DNA from: Dryomyza anilis
Taxonomy: Eukaryota; Arthropoda; Insecta; Diptera; Dryomyzidae
Reading direction: 5' to 3'
Assembly (NCBI GenBank): GCA_951804985.1
Contig: OX638133.1
Location: 24,086,963 to 24,150,962, forward strand
Length of the DNA: 64,000 nt
A model generated the notes under the pieces. That model saw only the letters and a program-made list of their open reading frames with translations, was not told the origin of the DNA and did no database searches. Below are positions 47,320 to 58,740 of this stretch, in pieces (the stretch's first letter is position 1; every line of letters starts with the position of its first letter). Made by a program: the position numbers and the translations under genes.

Positions 47320-47640
47320 TCATTCATGGAATTTCCATTCATGCCCACCGGTTATGTATGTGGCTCGCGTCGTCTTGGTTTGGTAGTCAGTTAGGTAGGT
47401 AGGTAGCCCCGCAAATATGCAGAGCCACACGAATCGTATGCCGAAAGCAAATCGTGGGGATTCCAACGGACTGATGATCATGACGTTAATAATGATGCTG
47501 ATCAAGGGGCGCACTGAGAGTGGGAGAGCGAACGTTAGTTTAATTGGTTTGGTCATTTGTGTTTCAAAGCAGAGAGATGTGTGAATAATTTTGAATAGAG
47601 TGACCAGACACAAATAGTTTAAAAAAATATTCATGTTCTC
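47320..47640. promoter_or_regulatory. Lower-AT island upstream of Tdc1; candidate control region
   Basis: A 300-bp patch with mixed base composition, 2.4 kb upstream of the Tdc1 core promoter. It contains GGGGATTCC at 47456-47464 (a Rel/NF-kappaB-type word), ATGACGTTA at 47479-47487 (CRE half site) and GTTAGGTAGGTAGGTAG at 47390-47406. The minus-strand open frame 47320-47634 lacks splice partners and a recognisable domain. Confidence 0.33.
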
Positions 47641-47656
47641 TTTAAAATTATAAGGA

Positions 47657-47959
47657 GGGTATTCATTTCACTTCGTATCGCCTGCGTATATGCGTATGTC
47701 GTAAAAATTATAAGCATTGATGAGTAGAATTCTTAAGTGAGAAATAAGCTAGAGAAATAGAGAAATAAGCTAGAGAAATAAGCTAGAGATAGAGAAAAAA
47801 ATCTACCGTAGAGCTCCATACCTTGGAGCTCTATGTAGTGTTTACACAACTCTATGAGATTTTTTGCTCTATTTTGATCTATCTCTAGCTATTTTCTCTA
47901 TCGTGTAAACTCGCCCTTAGGAAATACGGATATACGCAGGCGATACGAAGTGAATGCCC
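47657..47959. mobile_element. 303-bp MITE with about 43-bp terminal inverted repeats
   Basis: The left end GGGTATTCATTTCACTTCGT ATCGCCTGCG and the right end CGCAGGCGATACGAAGTGAATGCCC are complementary apart from a few changes. Inside, AAGCTAGAGAAATA is repeated three times (47748-47790) and GAGCTCCATACCTTGGAGCTC forms a small hairpin. No target duplication is clear. Confidence 0.85.
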
Positions 47960-48444
47960 TTAATATATTTCAAAAATAAATTATAATATATTTCAAAATA
48001 TTATAAAATTTATATTTGAATATTTTATTAATGGAAGGACTTAAATTATGTAATATATAATTACTCTAAATGGACATGTGATTGAAAATTTCGATTTTTT
48101 CTATTTTACGGGATTTTTCTTTGGGTTTTTTTTTATTCTTTTTTCTAAACCACCCCAGTATTGAGACAAACAAAAAAAAGAATCATCCAAATCGATTTTT
48201 TGAGACTAACGCACGGCAATTGATTTTTATATTTATAGATATCACGTATTTTCATTGGAGGTAGCACTAGTAAAAAATTATATATTTTAAAGTTTAGGCA
48301 AATTAAGGCAGCAAGACTTTTTGGAATATTATTGTACATACTTTTAACAATATTTTATGAAATTATTGGCATTTGTTTAAAATATAAACAAATGAGAAGC
48401 ATAGTCAGATAGAATAAATTCTATATACCAAGTAATATGTAATA

Positions 48445-49360
48445 TCGTCACTGTCATGCCAAAGGGGAGAATGTGCATTTTTTAAAATATTGTGAAATCA
48501 AATTTTAAAATGTGAAGTGTTTTAAAAATTAGTAAAATTTAGCTTTTTTTTTAAATTTTTCTGTTATTTTGGTTTATTCATCAATTATTATAACATATAT
48601 AATTATTATTTTGGTTTATTCATTAATTATTATAACGTATATAAAATATCTTTGGATTTGGACAACTCACTGAATTATAAATATGGATTTTATGAGGCTA
48701 TATCCTGACTAAAACGCATATATTTTTTTTTTGTATTTTATGCTATAACTTTTTATTAACGCAAGGTAAAATAGTAAAGTAAAGGAATTTAGTGTTCGTT
48801 CTCAAAGCATCTATCGATTGGAATCATTATTTAAAAATAATTTTCCAAATATTAATTTGCCATTTGTTATTTGCCAGATAAATGTTTGTCAAAATATTTT
48901 TAAATAATGATGCCAATCGATAGGTGCTTTAAAATTTGACAATTAAAACCTTAACAACACTATTTTATCTTGCACCAATAAAGAGTTATAGACACAATAC
49001 GGAAAATTCGGCCTTTTGGCATGACAAGATTTTCAATTTTCCAATTTCTTTTTGCTATAACTCTTTATTGGTGCATGATAAAATAGTGGTGTAAAGGTAT
49101 TAATTGTTTGATTTTAAAGCACATATCGATTGGCATCATTAATTAAAAAAAAAAAAATGTCAAATTTTTTTTTTGCAAATGATAAAAATTAAAAAAAAAA
49201 TATTTTAAAATGATGATGAATGATAAGTGCTTTAAAAACAAACATTTAATGCCTTTACACCACTATTTTATATTATACCAATAAAAAGTTATGGCAAAAA
49301 AACGAAAAGATTCGCTCTTTTAGCATGACATTTTCATTCTTACAAATTCGCCCTTTTGGT
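48445..49360. repeat. Palindromic repeat family N, copy 3 (longest)
   Basis: Begins ATCGTCACTGTCATGCCAAA and contains at least four alternating half units: GCATCTATCGATTGGAATCA, GATGCCAATCGATAGGTGC, GCACATATCGATTGGCATCA and TGATGAATGATAAGTGC. Each is linked to TAAAATAGTG-GTAAAGG or its complement. The internal boundary word is CGGCCTTTTGGCATGACAAG. An earlier tandem duplication of TTATTTTGGTTTATTCATTAATTATTATAAC lies at 48571-48640. Confidence 0.8.
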
Positions 49361-50027
49361 TGTCTTTTGTGGCAAGAAATACACAAAAAAAAATCCACAC
49401 ATGATTTTGGCACAGTATACTTGAGGAAAAACTACACTCAAAAATGTAAAAAAACGCACAAATGTATAAAAAAAACGATATATAAATATAAATCAAATCA
49501 GTTATGATTTGCCCATGATTATGTTTTCTCTAATAGGGTAAATTTTTATTAGGAGAGGCCTTGATCGGAAACTGATCATTGTATTTTTGCCTTATCACAG
49601 TTTGAACATTTATATGATCAACATAGGGCATAATCACATTGGCTCTATGGCCCATGTTCTACTAAGGATATCGGTTTATAATTTAAGAATCCTTTTAAAT
49701 AAATACTTTTTTCTAAAATTTACAAGTACAATAACCGATTTTATATCTAAACAATTTTTAAAACAAAAAACACGTGAGTCTAACAAAAATTAAACCCTCT
49801 GGTCACACTAAATACGAATGCAAAACGAGTAAAAATGAAGCCATACGAATAGCAAAAAAAAAAAAAAACACAGGTACCCGCGCAATGACGACGATTTAAA
49901 CAATACATGATATATTATTTAATATTGTTGTTGTTGTTTCAATTTGGATAAATGATGCTGTTGGTTGTATGCTGAATGAGAGACAACGAAGCCGCCAAGT
50001 GAGCGAAGCACGAGAGCAAAACTTTGA
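49361..50027 (+). other. Upstream region of Tdc1
   Basis: AT-rich apart from the last 60 bp before the TATA box, which hold GAAGCCGCCAAGTGAGCGAAGCACGAGAGC. (GTT)n is at 49925-49938. No other gene is visible. Confidence 0.4.
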
Positions 50028-50064
50028 TATAAAGACGGCAAGTTGCGCAGTGATCAAGTCATTC
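50028..50064 (+). promoter_or_regulatory. Tdc1 core promoter: TATA box plus initiator
   Basis: TATAAA at 50028-50033 is followed by TCATTC at 50059-50064, an exact match to the arthropod initiator TCA(G/T)TY. If the A at 50061 is +1, the TATA box lies at -33 to -28, the usual distance. Transcription from here would give a 268-nt 5' UTR before the ATG at 50329 in the favourable context ACAAAAATGA. No downstream element was firmly seen. Confidence 0.6.
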
Positions 50065-50328
50065 GCGTCAAGAAAGTCATAACGACTACGTAGTAACTAC
50101 ATTAGATAATTCTTTAGTAGATAACATAACGGAAGAACAAATATTTGTGTGTTCAAGTGCAGGAATTTATCAAAATATATTTGTAACAAAATTAAAATTT
50201 GAACAAAAAAAAAGAAATAAAAAAAAAATTACAAATTTGTAACAAATTATTTTGCTACAAATTATAATTGTGTTGTGAAGAATAAAAATTGTTTGCTGCA
50301 AGACAAAAAAAAATAATATCTAACAAAA

Positions 50329-53300
50329 ATGAATGCTGAAGAATTCAGAAAACACGGCAAGGAGATGATCGATTACATTTGCCAATATGCGCAGAATATT
50401 GAGGAGCGCGATGTGGCGCCAACAATGGATCCTGGATATTTGAAAAAATTGCTGCCAGGTTAGTAGAAAATAAAAATGATAATTATTTCACGATAAAAAA
50501 AAGATTTAGCGCTAAATATTTAATTTAAAATAAACCAGTTTAAAAGAAAATGCATTCAAAATATTTAATACAATTCCAACATGCAGTGAACAAAATTTGT
50601 TTGCAGCAAACATAATATATTTGCAATCGTAAATTTGATGTCTTTAACTAGATTTTTCTTTTAATTCCAAATTTTTTAAATTATTTTTGGTATTCATTTC
50701 ATGACTTCTGGTTATAATTTGTTAAAAACATATTTATTTTATATCCTGGAAATTCATGTATGTAACGTGTAACAAATTATGTTTTCCGCAAAACATAATT
50801 TTTTCCCTGTGTCAACTAATTATAAATTAATGTTTAAACAATGTTTATTTTTGTTGTAGGAAAATATAATATTCGGGAATGTTCCAACTTTCGATCGAAT
50901 TTTATATAACATTTACTCAATATTTTTTTTTTCTAAATTAATTTAAACTAGAAATCAAGCAATTTGAAAGTATTTGATAAAAATATATATTTTTTATATT
51001 GAGAATGAATATTGTCATACAAAATAAATCGAACGCTGGAATTAACAAAAAAAAATGAGAAAAATGTTTATAAATAGAATCGAAAAAAAATATTAAAAAA
51101 AATATTATATATTTATTTTTTTAAATTTGTATAATAGAATTAATTTCAAAAACTAAAAATACAACTTTATTTTTTTTATTTATTTTATGTTTTATTTTGA
51201 TTATATATATTTTTTTTTTGATTATATAATACAAAATTAAAATAAAAAAAGAGTAATTAACACAAAACAGCTAAATTTTCAAATTCAGCATTTTAAACAT
51301 TTTGTATTTGTAGCAATAAAAATGATATTTAAATTTTCCATGTATTTTCTGTAATTTTCTGAAATTTAATTTTCATAAAAAAAAATATTTTATATAATAT
51401 TTTTATAAATATTTAAAACTCAAAAAAGGATATTGAAACAAAGTTATTTTATTTTCTGTCTATATTATATTATTTTCTAAATTTAGATTCATAAACACGC
51501 CAAAGTATTGGAATTTCACTTTTGAAAATATGAAAAAAAAAAACATTTTTTGGTACAAAATTTATATAGTTCAATGTTTACATTTAAAATTGAAGTCATT
51601 AACAAATTAATAGTTTATAAATTTAGAAAATATATACCGCACATATACGAGAAATACAGCAACAAACTTTGTTTGAAAAGTAATCAACTTCATGTAGTAG
51701 AATGAAATCCTTGTGTTTTTCAAGAGCTGTCAAGGTAAAAATACCACGTTGCAAAAATACAATATATACAAATAATAGATAAATCAGATAGTGTAATTTT
51801 TCACACTAGGGCACTAATTGTTAAGTGTACAAATGAATTTGAATTGATCTAGTCAAATACAACATTTCAAATTTCAACAATAAATAAACCAAAAAGTTAT
51901 TAGTATTATTTGAATTTGAAGTTTAAAAAATAAGTAATATCGTCGTTGTAAAACGAAAAGTCACCAAATACATTTTCATTTTCAAAATGTCAAATATTCA
52001 TTTACAAAAATCTTTATACAGGGTTTTTGCTTACTAAACACCCTGTATCTTAAACTGGGAGCAAAATAGAATATATTTTTATTTTACATTTTCTTGTTTT
52101 TTGAATCATAGAATCACCTTCCGAGTTATTGATATCAATGAACCAAACATCCTGTATATCTGTCAATTTTTAATCGATTATCTCAGTATTTTTACCACAT
52201 GATAAGAAAATATAAATCTATCAATTGATATTTCAACTTTAAAAATTCATCAATTATTTTTTATAATATTAATCAATCAACTCGAAATTTAAGTTTTTCA
52301 TAAAAAAGTAATTGGTGACTTTTCGTTCTAAAACGACGATATGTTTTACTGAAAATACTATACTCCGAAAAATACCATACAATTAATAGTATTTTTTACT
52401 AATACAATTAGTCAATAGGTTAAATTATTATTATAAGACTATGACGCAATATCATAGACAATTTAAAGTCGACTTTGAAGTTTAAAATCAGATTTTTGCC
52501 ATTTTATTCTCCAGGAAATTTGTAAAAAAGTAGATTCTATTTTTAAAATAGGTTTTAAATTGTATATATTTATGCGCTCATGAAAATATTTATTTCTTTA
52601 GTTGTGTTCACAATTTCCAGTTCATCGAAAATTTTAAACAAAACAATTATAGATTGTTGAAATTTAAAAATTGTACCCTCAAGCTGATTATACAGATTTC
52701 TTCAGAGTATCCCAGTAGTAAATTTGTCCAGGCTATGCCAGTAAAAGCCCTGCTATAACAACTTCTTAGCATGCTCAATACACATTCTGCCATCACTAAA
52801 GCTAGTCTACTTCGAACACACCTTCTAAAGAATCGGCGCCAATCAATTTGGTGACTTTTTCTAGTATTTTTCAAATACAAAAGCGAAGCGCTGCTGCTCA
52901 CCTTCTAATGGAATGTTAAGAGTAATGAGTCAAACTATTTTCTGAGAACTTTTGAGAGCCGTTCTTCGAGAAATGAATAGGGAAGTCCTGCAAAAATGTT
53001 CATTTCACATGAAAAAAAGAAAGGAAATCATTTAGTCGAGAAGAGGTAGTAAATTTGTCCAGATCTTGCCAGTAGAAGACCTGCTATAACAACTTCTTAG
53101 CATGCTCAATACACATACTGCCTAGTGTACTTCCAGCACACCTTCCAGATAATCAGCGCCAATCAATTTGGTGACTATTTCTAATATTTTTAAATACAAA
53201 AGCCAAGTGCTCTAATTCACCTTCAACTGTTAATGAGTCAAACTATTTTCTGAGACCTTCTGAGAGTCGTTCTCTGAGAAACGAATTGGGAAGTCCTAAA

Positions 53301-56300
53301 AATATGTTTTTGTCATATAAAAAAGAAGAAAGGAAATCATTTAGTCGGGAAGGGGTTCCATATGCTTGAGAATCTGGCATACCCGAGACAAAATTTCTGG
53401 CATTTTTCAGGAATATTTCGGGTATATTTCCGGCAAACGCACAGCTAAACGGAATATCTTGGGAAGTGTATAGCAGATTGTAAATTTTTGTGGAATTTTT
53501 ATGGCAGATTCACGCCATATTTGGGGCACGCGCAGAAAACAGACAGCTTTTGATAAAAACTACGCCTTTGTCTGTGTGAAATATGCCCGAGACAAAATTT
53601 CTGTCATTTCTCAGGAAAATTTCGTGCATATTTCTGGCAAACGACAGACAGCTTTTGATACAAACTCCGCCTTTGTTTGTTTGAAATATGCCAGAGACAA
53701 AATTGTTGGCATTTTTCTGAAATATTTCGGGTATATTTCCGGAAAAGACACAGATAAATAGAATATTTTGGGAAGTGTATAGCAGGTTGTACATTTTTGT
53801 GGAATTTTTATGGCAGATTCATGCCATATTTGGGGAACGGGCAGAAAACAGACAGCTTTTGATACCAGCTCCGCCTTTGTGTGTTTGAAATATGTCGAGG
53901 AAATGTTTCTGAACTGCCTCGACGCGGCCAAAAATTTTGTGTGTGGTAGCTTCTATCGCCTGAAATTTACCACTGGAATATTTATTTATTTTATATAATT
54001 CCAAAATTCGAAAATTTTGAAATATTTCAAAAATTATAGATTAAAGAAATTTATAAAAAATATTTCCTCAAGTTTTAACAACTTTTTTTAAGTCTTCATT
54101 GATTTGACAATTTCAAGATCATCAAACAGCATGTCGCATCCCACAAAATGCGTAGGCGTCTCTTGGAGCATAAATAGTTTTTAGAAATTTATAGAAATTT
54201 CGCTGATTGATGATGATGATGATGTACCTAACTATTCGAGGAAACAAATAATGACTGTTGGTCCAAGTCAAAGAGTGGTTGGCACAGCCCACACGCGCAA
54301 CGTGTATAAAATACATGTGTTAACAACAACAACAAGAGGAGTAGGCTTCAAGATTATTAATTGCAAAAGTCAACAACAAAAGCATTTTAATAAAATTAAA
54401 AAAAAGAGTGGTACACAACAAACTTAAGTACCCAATTAACAAAACGAATGCCGTACGAATTACTCACAAAATGTATACGGTAAAAAATACTTTTTTCGAT
54501 TTTACATTTTTTTTGTTCATTTTTTTTTATTTGTGCAAACTGATTTGCGCTACAACTACAAGTAGTAGGTATTTCAAATGGTATAAGGTATATAGTTTAT
54601 TTTGTTAAGTTAAACAAATCAATTTTGTTCATTGCCAAAAATAACAAACAAACAAACGCAGGTTGTTTTCATAAATAATGCCATGGGGATTAACTGTCCG
54701 AATGTGTTAATAGATATGTTAAAGAACTATAGCCGCCCGTATGATGTTGTAGTGGGTGCTAATTTTTGTGTATTTCGCAGTGGGGTTGGGGTGTGGTAGA
54801 ACTGTAGGTGTACCACAAACTATTTTCATTGCCACAACATTGTACTAAATTTTACAAATTTTTGTTTCCACTTCTATTTTCAGATGAAGCACCACTGAAG
54901 GGTGAACAGTTCGATGATATGCTCGACGATTTTGAGTCGAAGGTTATGCCCGGCGTGGTGCATTGGAATCATCCACGTTTCTTCGCATACTTTCCCTCGG
55001 GTAATTCATTTCCCTCCATACTGGGTGATATGCTGAGCAGTGCGATTGGATCGATTGGTTTCTCATGGGTGAGTTGGAAGTAAAAAAAAAAAAAATGTTT
55101 AGAAAGTTCTTGATTATAAGAAATCCGCGAAAATATTGTTTAAAATCAATTTTAGACATGGTACAATTATTCAAGGTAGAAGTATTAGAGTTCTTGTTCT
55201 TCTTAGGCGTCCCGTGATTCTGTCAAACGTCTGCAAATACTGTCAAACGTCCCGTGCTTATGTCAAAATGTTGTATGGGACAAGAAAAAATTGTGAGAGG
55301 CGCTCTGGGATACTACTACCTTGTTTTTGTATCATGATTTTAGAAATGTTTAGTATTGAAATGTGTGTGCTAAATCGAAACCACTCTTTCTTTTCACAAA
55401 CTAAAAACAGGCCTCCTGCCCCGCTGCTACCGAACTCGAGACCATTGTACTCGACTGGTACGCCAAAGCACTTGGTCTACCCAAAGCCTTCATCAGCGAT
55501 CTGCCCGGCAGTCGTGGTGGCGGTGCACTGCAAGGCTCCGCCTCCGAATGCACACTGGTCTGCATGATCACCGCACGTTCGCGCGCCATACAAAAACTGA
55601 AGGGCATCAACTCGGAGATACACGAAAGCGTCTTTCTGCCGCAACTGATAGCGTACGCCAGCAAAGAGGCACACTCATCGGTGGAGAAGGCCGCCAAGAT
55701 GGCGCTGGTGAAGCTGCGCATTATCGAAGCCGATGCGCACGGACGCATGCGTGTCGACCTCTTGCGTCAGACAATACAGAACGATGTTAATGCTGGTCTG
55801 ACGCCATTCTTTGTGGTCGCCACCGTCGGTACAACGGGTGCTTGTGCTTTTGATAATCTCACGGAGATTGGACGAGTCTGCAAAGAGGTGCCAAGCATTT
55901 GGTTTCATGTTGATGGTGCCTATGCGGGCAACTCATTTATACTGCCTGAGATGCGTGTGCACTCACAGGGTCTGGAGTATGCCGACTCGTTCAATACGAA
56001 TCCGAACAAGCTGTTGCTGACAAATTTCGATACGTCTGCCATGTGGGTGAAGGATGTGATGAGTCTGAAGACGGCGCTCAATGTGAATCCGCTGTATTTG
56101 CAGCATGAACACGATAAGGCGATTGACTATCGTCACTATGGCATACCGTTGAGTCGTCGGTTTCGTGCGCTTAAATTGTGGTTTGTCTTCCGCTCGTACG
56201 GAATCAGCGGACTGCAGTCGTACATACGCAATCACATGGCGCTGGCGAAGAAGTTCGAGATGCTGGTGCGCAAGGATGAGCGCTTTGAGGTGCGCAACGA

Positions 56301-56980
56301 TGTCTATTTGGGACTGGTGTGCTTCCGCATGAGGTGAGTCTTGTCACATTTGATTGTTTCTCAAACAGCTGACTAAATTATATATGTATTTGGCCATTTT
56401 GCAGAGCTGCCGACACTTATAATCAAGATCTGCTGGCGCAAATCAATCACTCCGGCAAGATGCACATGATACCGTCGATGGTCAGCGGCAAATACGTCAT
56501 ACGTTTCTGCGTCACATACGAGCATGCAACCGAAAAAGATATTGGTAGGTGTTGCAGTCGGTTTTAAAATTAATTAATACTATTAATAACTAAATTTTGT
56601 GCATTTCTATAGTTGATGCCTGGAGCGAGATAAAAACCTTTGCCGAGGACATTTTGCGCGATGTCAATCTGGAAATTGCCTCACTGCCACCGACACCCGA
56701 AAAGGAAAAGGGCGGCTCCGAACCACAGTTGGTCACCGCCAAGCCACCGATCAAGAAGCGCCTCACACGCACCAAATCGTTGCGTTTCTCCTTTACGCGC
56801 AGCATATCGCGTGAGATGTACGAGAGCCAGAGCGAACATTTGAAGGACGGCTGTACGCCCATTCTGGTGGTCGACTCGAATGCCATGCTGCAGAGTTTTC
56901 TCAAGGCCACCGCCGACAATGACTCATCGAACAAACTGAAAGGCATCGCCGATGTGGACACAGATGAAGCGAGCAATTGA
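50329..56980 (+). CDS. Tdc1: Tyrosine decarboxylase 1 (non-neuronal type)
   Basis: PLP-dependent tyrosine decarboxylase (tyrosine to tyramine); in Drosophila it acts outside neurons. Coding exons: 50329-50458, 54884-55068, 55411-56333, 56405-56544, 56613-56980, all GT-AG and in frame, giving 581 aa. It starts MNAEEFRKHGKEMIDYI. Key residues match Tdc2 by number: H193 in KEAHSSVEKA, D273 in HVDGAYAG (Tdc2 has HVDAAYAG), K305 in NPNK and Y334 in NPLYLQH. H193 and Y334 argue for decarboxylase rather than aldehyde synthase activity. Exon 1 is 130 nt with the same phase as in Tdc2, showing common ancestry. The later introns differ: the Tdc1 intron after GFSW has no Tdc2 counterpart, while exon 3 is continuous where Tdc2 has five introns. 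The C-terminus is short and basic (KKRLTRTKSLRFSFTRSISR). Intron 1 (4.4 kb) carries repeats E, M and P. Confidence 0.97.
51939..52340. repeat. Palindromic family E, copy 2, with an inserted family M fragment (Tdc1 intron 1)
   Basis: Ends ATCGTCGTTGTAAAACG and CGTTCTAAAACGACGAT. The left arm is interrupted at TTTATA by 52019-52154 (CAGGGTTTTTGC ... AACCAAACATCCTG), flanked by TA, which is a family M fragment also seen at 3885-4335. Copies 23963 and 60822 show the uninterrupted site. Confidence 0.8.
52650..53345 (+). repeat. Direct duplication of about 340 bp in Tdc1 intron 1
   Basis: The block 52708-53045 (GTAGTAAATTTGTCCAGGCT ... TTAGCATGCTCAATACACAT ... AATCAATTTGGTGACTTTTT ... AAAGGAAATCATTTAGTCG) is repeated at 53047-53350 in the same orientation, with small indels. 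It has no recognised coding content. Confidence 0.85.
53380..53960 (+). repeat. Family P repeats in tandem (Tdc1 intron 1)
   Basis: Two long and one short copies. TTTTTATGGCAGATTCACGCCATATTTGGGGCACG is at 53493 and again at 53805 (ATGCCATATTTGGGGAACG). CAGACAGCTTTTGATA is at 53539, 53646 and 53851. GAGACAAAATT is at 53391, 53591 and 53694. The open frame 53501-53761 repeats the peptide QTAFDTNSAFVCLKYARDKI in frame, and the frame at 53810-53998 repeats it again. Probably a mobile-element relic. Confidence 0.75.
54303..54312 (+). promoter_or_regulatory. Possible internal TATA box in Tdc1 intron 1
   Basis: GTGTATAAAATACATG followed by (ACA)n-rich DNA typical of fly 5' UTRs. There is no initiator at the right distance that I would trust. 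It would start a transcript lacking exon 1 unless that transcript spliced differently. Confidence 0.15.
55069..55410 (+). other. Tdc1 intron 2
   Basis: 342 bp, donor TGG|GTGAGT, acceptor AAAACAG|GCC. Contains a small tandem duplication of TGTCAAACGTC (55217 and 55241). No exon inside. Confidence 0.7.
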
Positions 56981-57600
56981 GATGGATTAACGCATAAGTT
57001 TCGCTCACATGAATTTCGTACAATACCTCCAAAATTTGGTTTAAAAAATTAGAAACTGCGCTGGAGAAATGAAAAATTTAGATTTCTTTTTCAATTCGGT
57101 GCCATTTGTTTCTGACCACTGATTACTACACTTAAAGATTTTATTTATTTATTATTATTATTATAAACAAATGCTACTAGTATTAATACTTTAGTTTTAA
57201 TTATTAAGTAAAAAGCGCCAGACCCCCTCGAGATGTTCGGTAATATTTTAACATCGCGCGAAGTAGTTAAATGGTCGGCCGGGTGTTTGTTTCTTAGAAA
57301 ATATTACTCGTTTATATAGTTTATATATTTAAATGTATGCATGTTCCTATTTCGCGTTGCATTCTAAATTACATTTTTGTTTTTTTTTTTCTGTTCATCT
57401 TTGTATTTATTTAAATTTTGTGTGTGTGTTTGTAAACCATTAATATTTATGAATGTAAATTGTTATTCATTGTAAATGCATTAAATTGTCAGTGTTGGTA
57501 ACGATGTCACTCCACTGCACAATAAGCAAATCAACAAGTGTTTTGTTGAGTTTATGCAAAACAATCAAAGCTAATAAATAAAAGCAAATAAAAATAATAA
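56981..57600 (+). other. Tdc1 3' UTR
   Basis: Runs from the stop codon to overlapping AATAAA signals at 57573-57595, followed by a T/GT-rich downstream element (CTGTTGTTGTTTTTTTTAT at 57620). It contains TATTTATTATTATTATT (57146-57165), an AU-rich word that can affect mRNA stability. Confidence 0.6.
57573..57595 (+). terminator. Tdc1 poly(A) signals
   Basis: AATAAATAAAAGCAAATAAA contains three overlapping AATAAA hexamers, about 595 bp after the stop codon, with a GU-rich element after them. Confidence 0.65.
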
Positions 57601-57795
57601 TAATAATATTCTAAACAATTCTGTTGTTGTTTTTTTTATCATTTTCGGCAAGCAAAGCTGTTTGTCGTTTGTATTCTGGACATCGAACAATAATGATAAT
57701 ATGCAGTCATTATTTTAAAGAAAAAATATAATTTCAGAAAAACATATATAAAATTTTCATAAGAACTAAAATTTTAATAAAATGCACATCGCTCA

Positions 57796-58022
57796 TTTAC
57801 TACAAGAGTGTCATAACTCAAAAAAAAAAACAATTTTGTAGAAAACGCGTTTAAAGTTTTTAATTGAATTTCACTTTCCATATGAAATGTATAGGGCATA
57901 TTATCTTCTCACGCGGTGATTATACAAGATATGAATACAAATATACTACACAAGATAAAACATGAATTCTGCATCACGAAATAAAAAATCGTGTTTTTGA
58001 GTTATGACACTCTTGTAGTAAA
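57796..58022. mobile_element. 227-bp MITE with perfect 27-bp ends
   Basis: The left end TTTACTACAAGAGTGTCATA ACTCAAA is the exact complement of the right end TTTGAGTTATGACACTCTTGTAGTAAA. There is no coding content. A target duplication is not clear from the flanks. Confidence 0.88.
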
Positions 58023-58167
58023 TAAACGACATTACAATAAAATATATACTTGAAAATCGAAAATCGCAATTTTAGAGATGAAATTTTCATTATACTTCAA
58101 TTGGGTCAGCAAATGAACAATTCAAATGTTTTAGCTAATAAAAATATAATGAATGGTCATTGTAGTA

Positions 58168-58497
58168 AAGGGTTTTTCAACAGGAACGCTACAAAAGTAG
58201 AGCGACAGGACGCAATATTTCTTGCCGCTCTTTTGACATTTCTCTTCAGTAAGGTTTGTCATTTCATGATGGAAAGATATACGAATTCGAATTTCGGTAG
58301 TAAATTTTAATAATTTCGACTCGTTGTTGGCTCGTATATCTTTTTATCACGAAATGGCAAACCTTACTGAAGAGAAATATCAAAAGAGCGGCAAGAAATA
58401 TGGCGTCGTTTGCTGTCCCTGTCGCTCTACTTTTGTAGCGTCCCTGTTGAAAACCCCTTGAAAAAAACTTTTGTAGCGCTCTTATTGAAAAACCCTT
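58168..58497. mobile_element. Deleted Tc1/mariner-type element, copy 4
   Basis: Ends AAGGGTTTTTCAACAGGA and CTTATTGAAAAACCCTT, flanked by TA. The same palindromic body as copy 2: CTACAAAAGTAGAGCGACAG and its complement, and CATTTCATGATGGAAAGATA with TATCTTTTTATCACGAAATG. The right end again has the additional 46-bp tail. On the minus strand the parental peptide reads [18 protein letters not shown], so slightly more of the transposase start survives than in copies 1 and 2. Confidence 0.9.
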
Positions 58498-58740
58498 TAC
58501 TTTGACTTCTGGCCAATACTCCGGCAAAAAAATAATGTTTGCCAATAACACTTTGTCGTTTTGTTTCTTTTTTTACAAATTTACCAACGCTCAGGTAAAT
58601 TCATCGAAATTAAAGCTGAAAAAATATTTTTGTGATCCTGGTACTTTCTGGAAGCTATTGTGAGTGTTTGAAATATATGAAATTTACAAGCTATGCCCGT
58701 GCACAGCGTTGCCCGTGCTAAGTTTTTGTAAATGCAAAAA
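58498..58740. other. Fragment of a dispersed element
   Basis: TTTACAAATTTACCAACGCTCAGG at 58573-58596 matches the 3' end of the non-LTR fragment at 12858-12881. The following 60 bp match 14625-14695. Nothing coding. Confidence 0.4.

Noticed and set aside
47320..47634. 104-codon minus-strand frame as a membrane protein
   Set aside because: A hydrophobic start is visible, but there are no splice partners, no family resemblance, and the region reads better as a control element.
55401..55908. Several minus-strand frames over Tdc1 exon 3
   Set aside because: Antisense shadows of a conserved coding exon.
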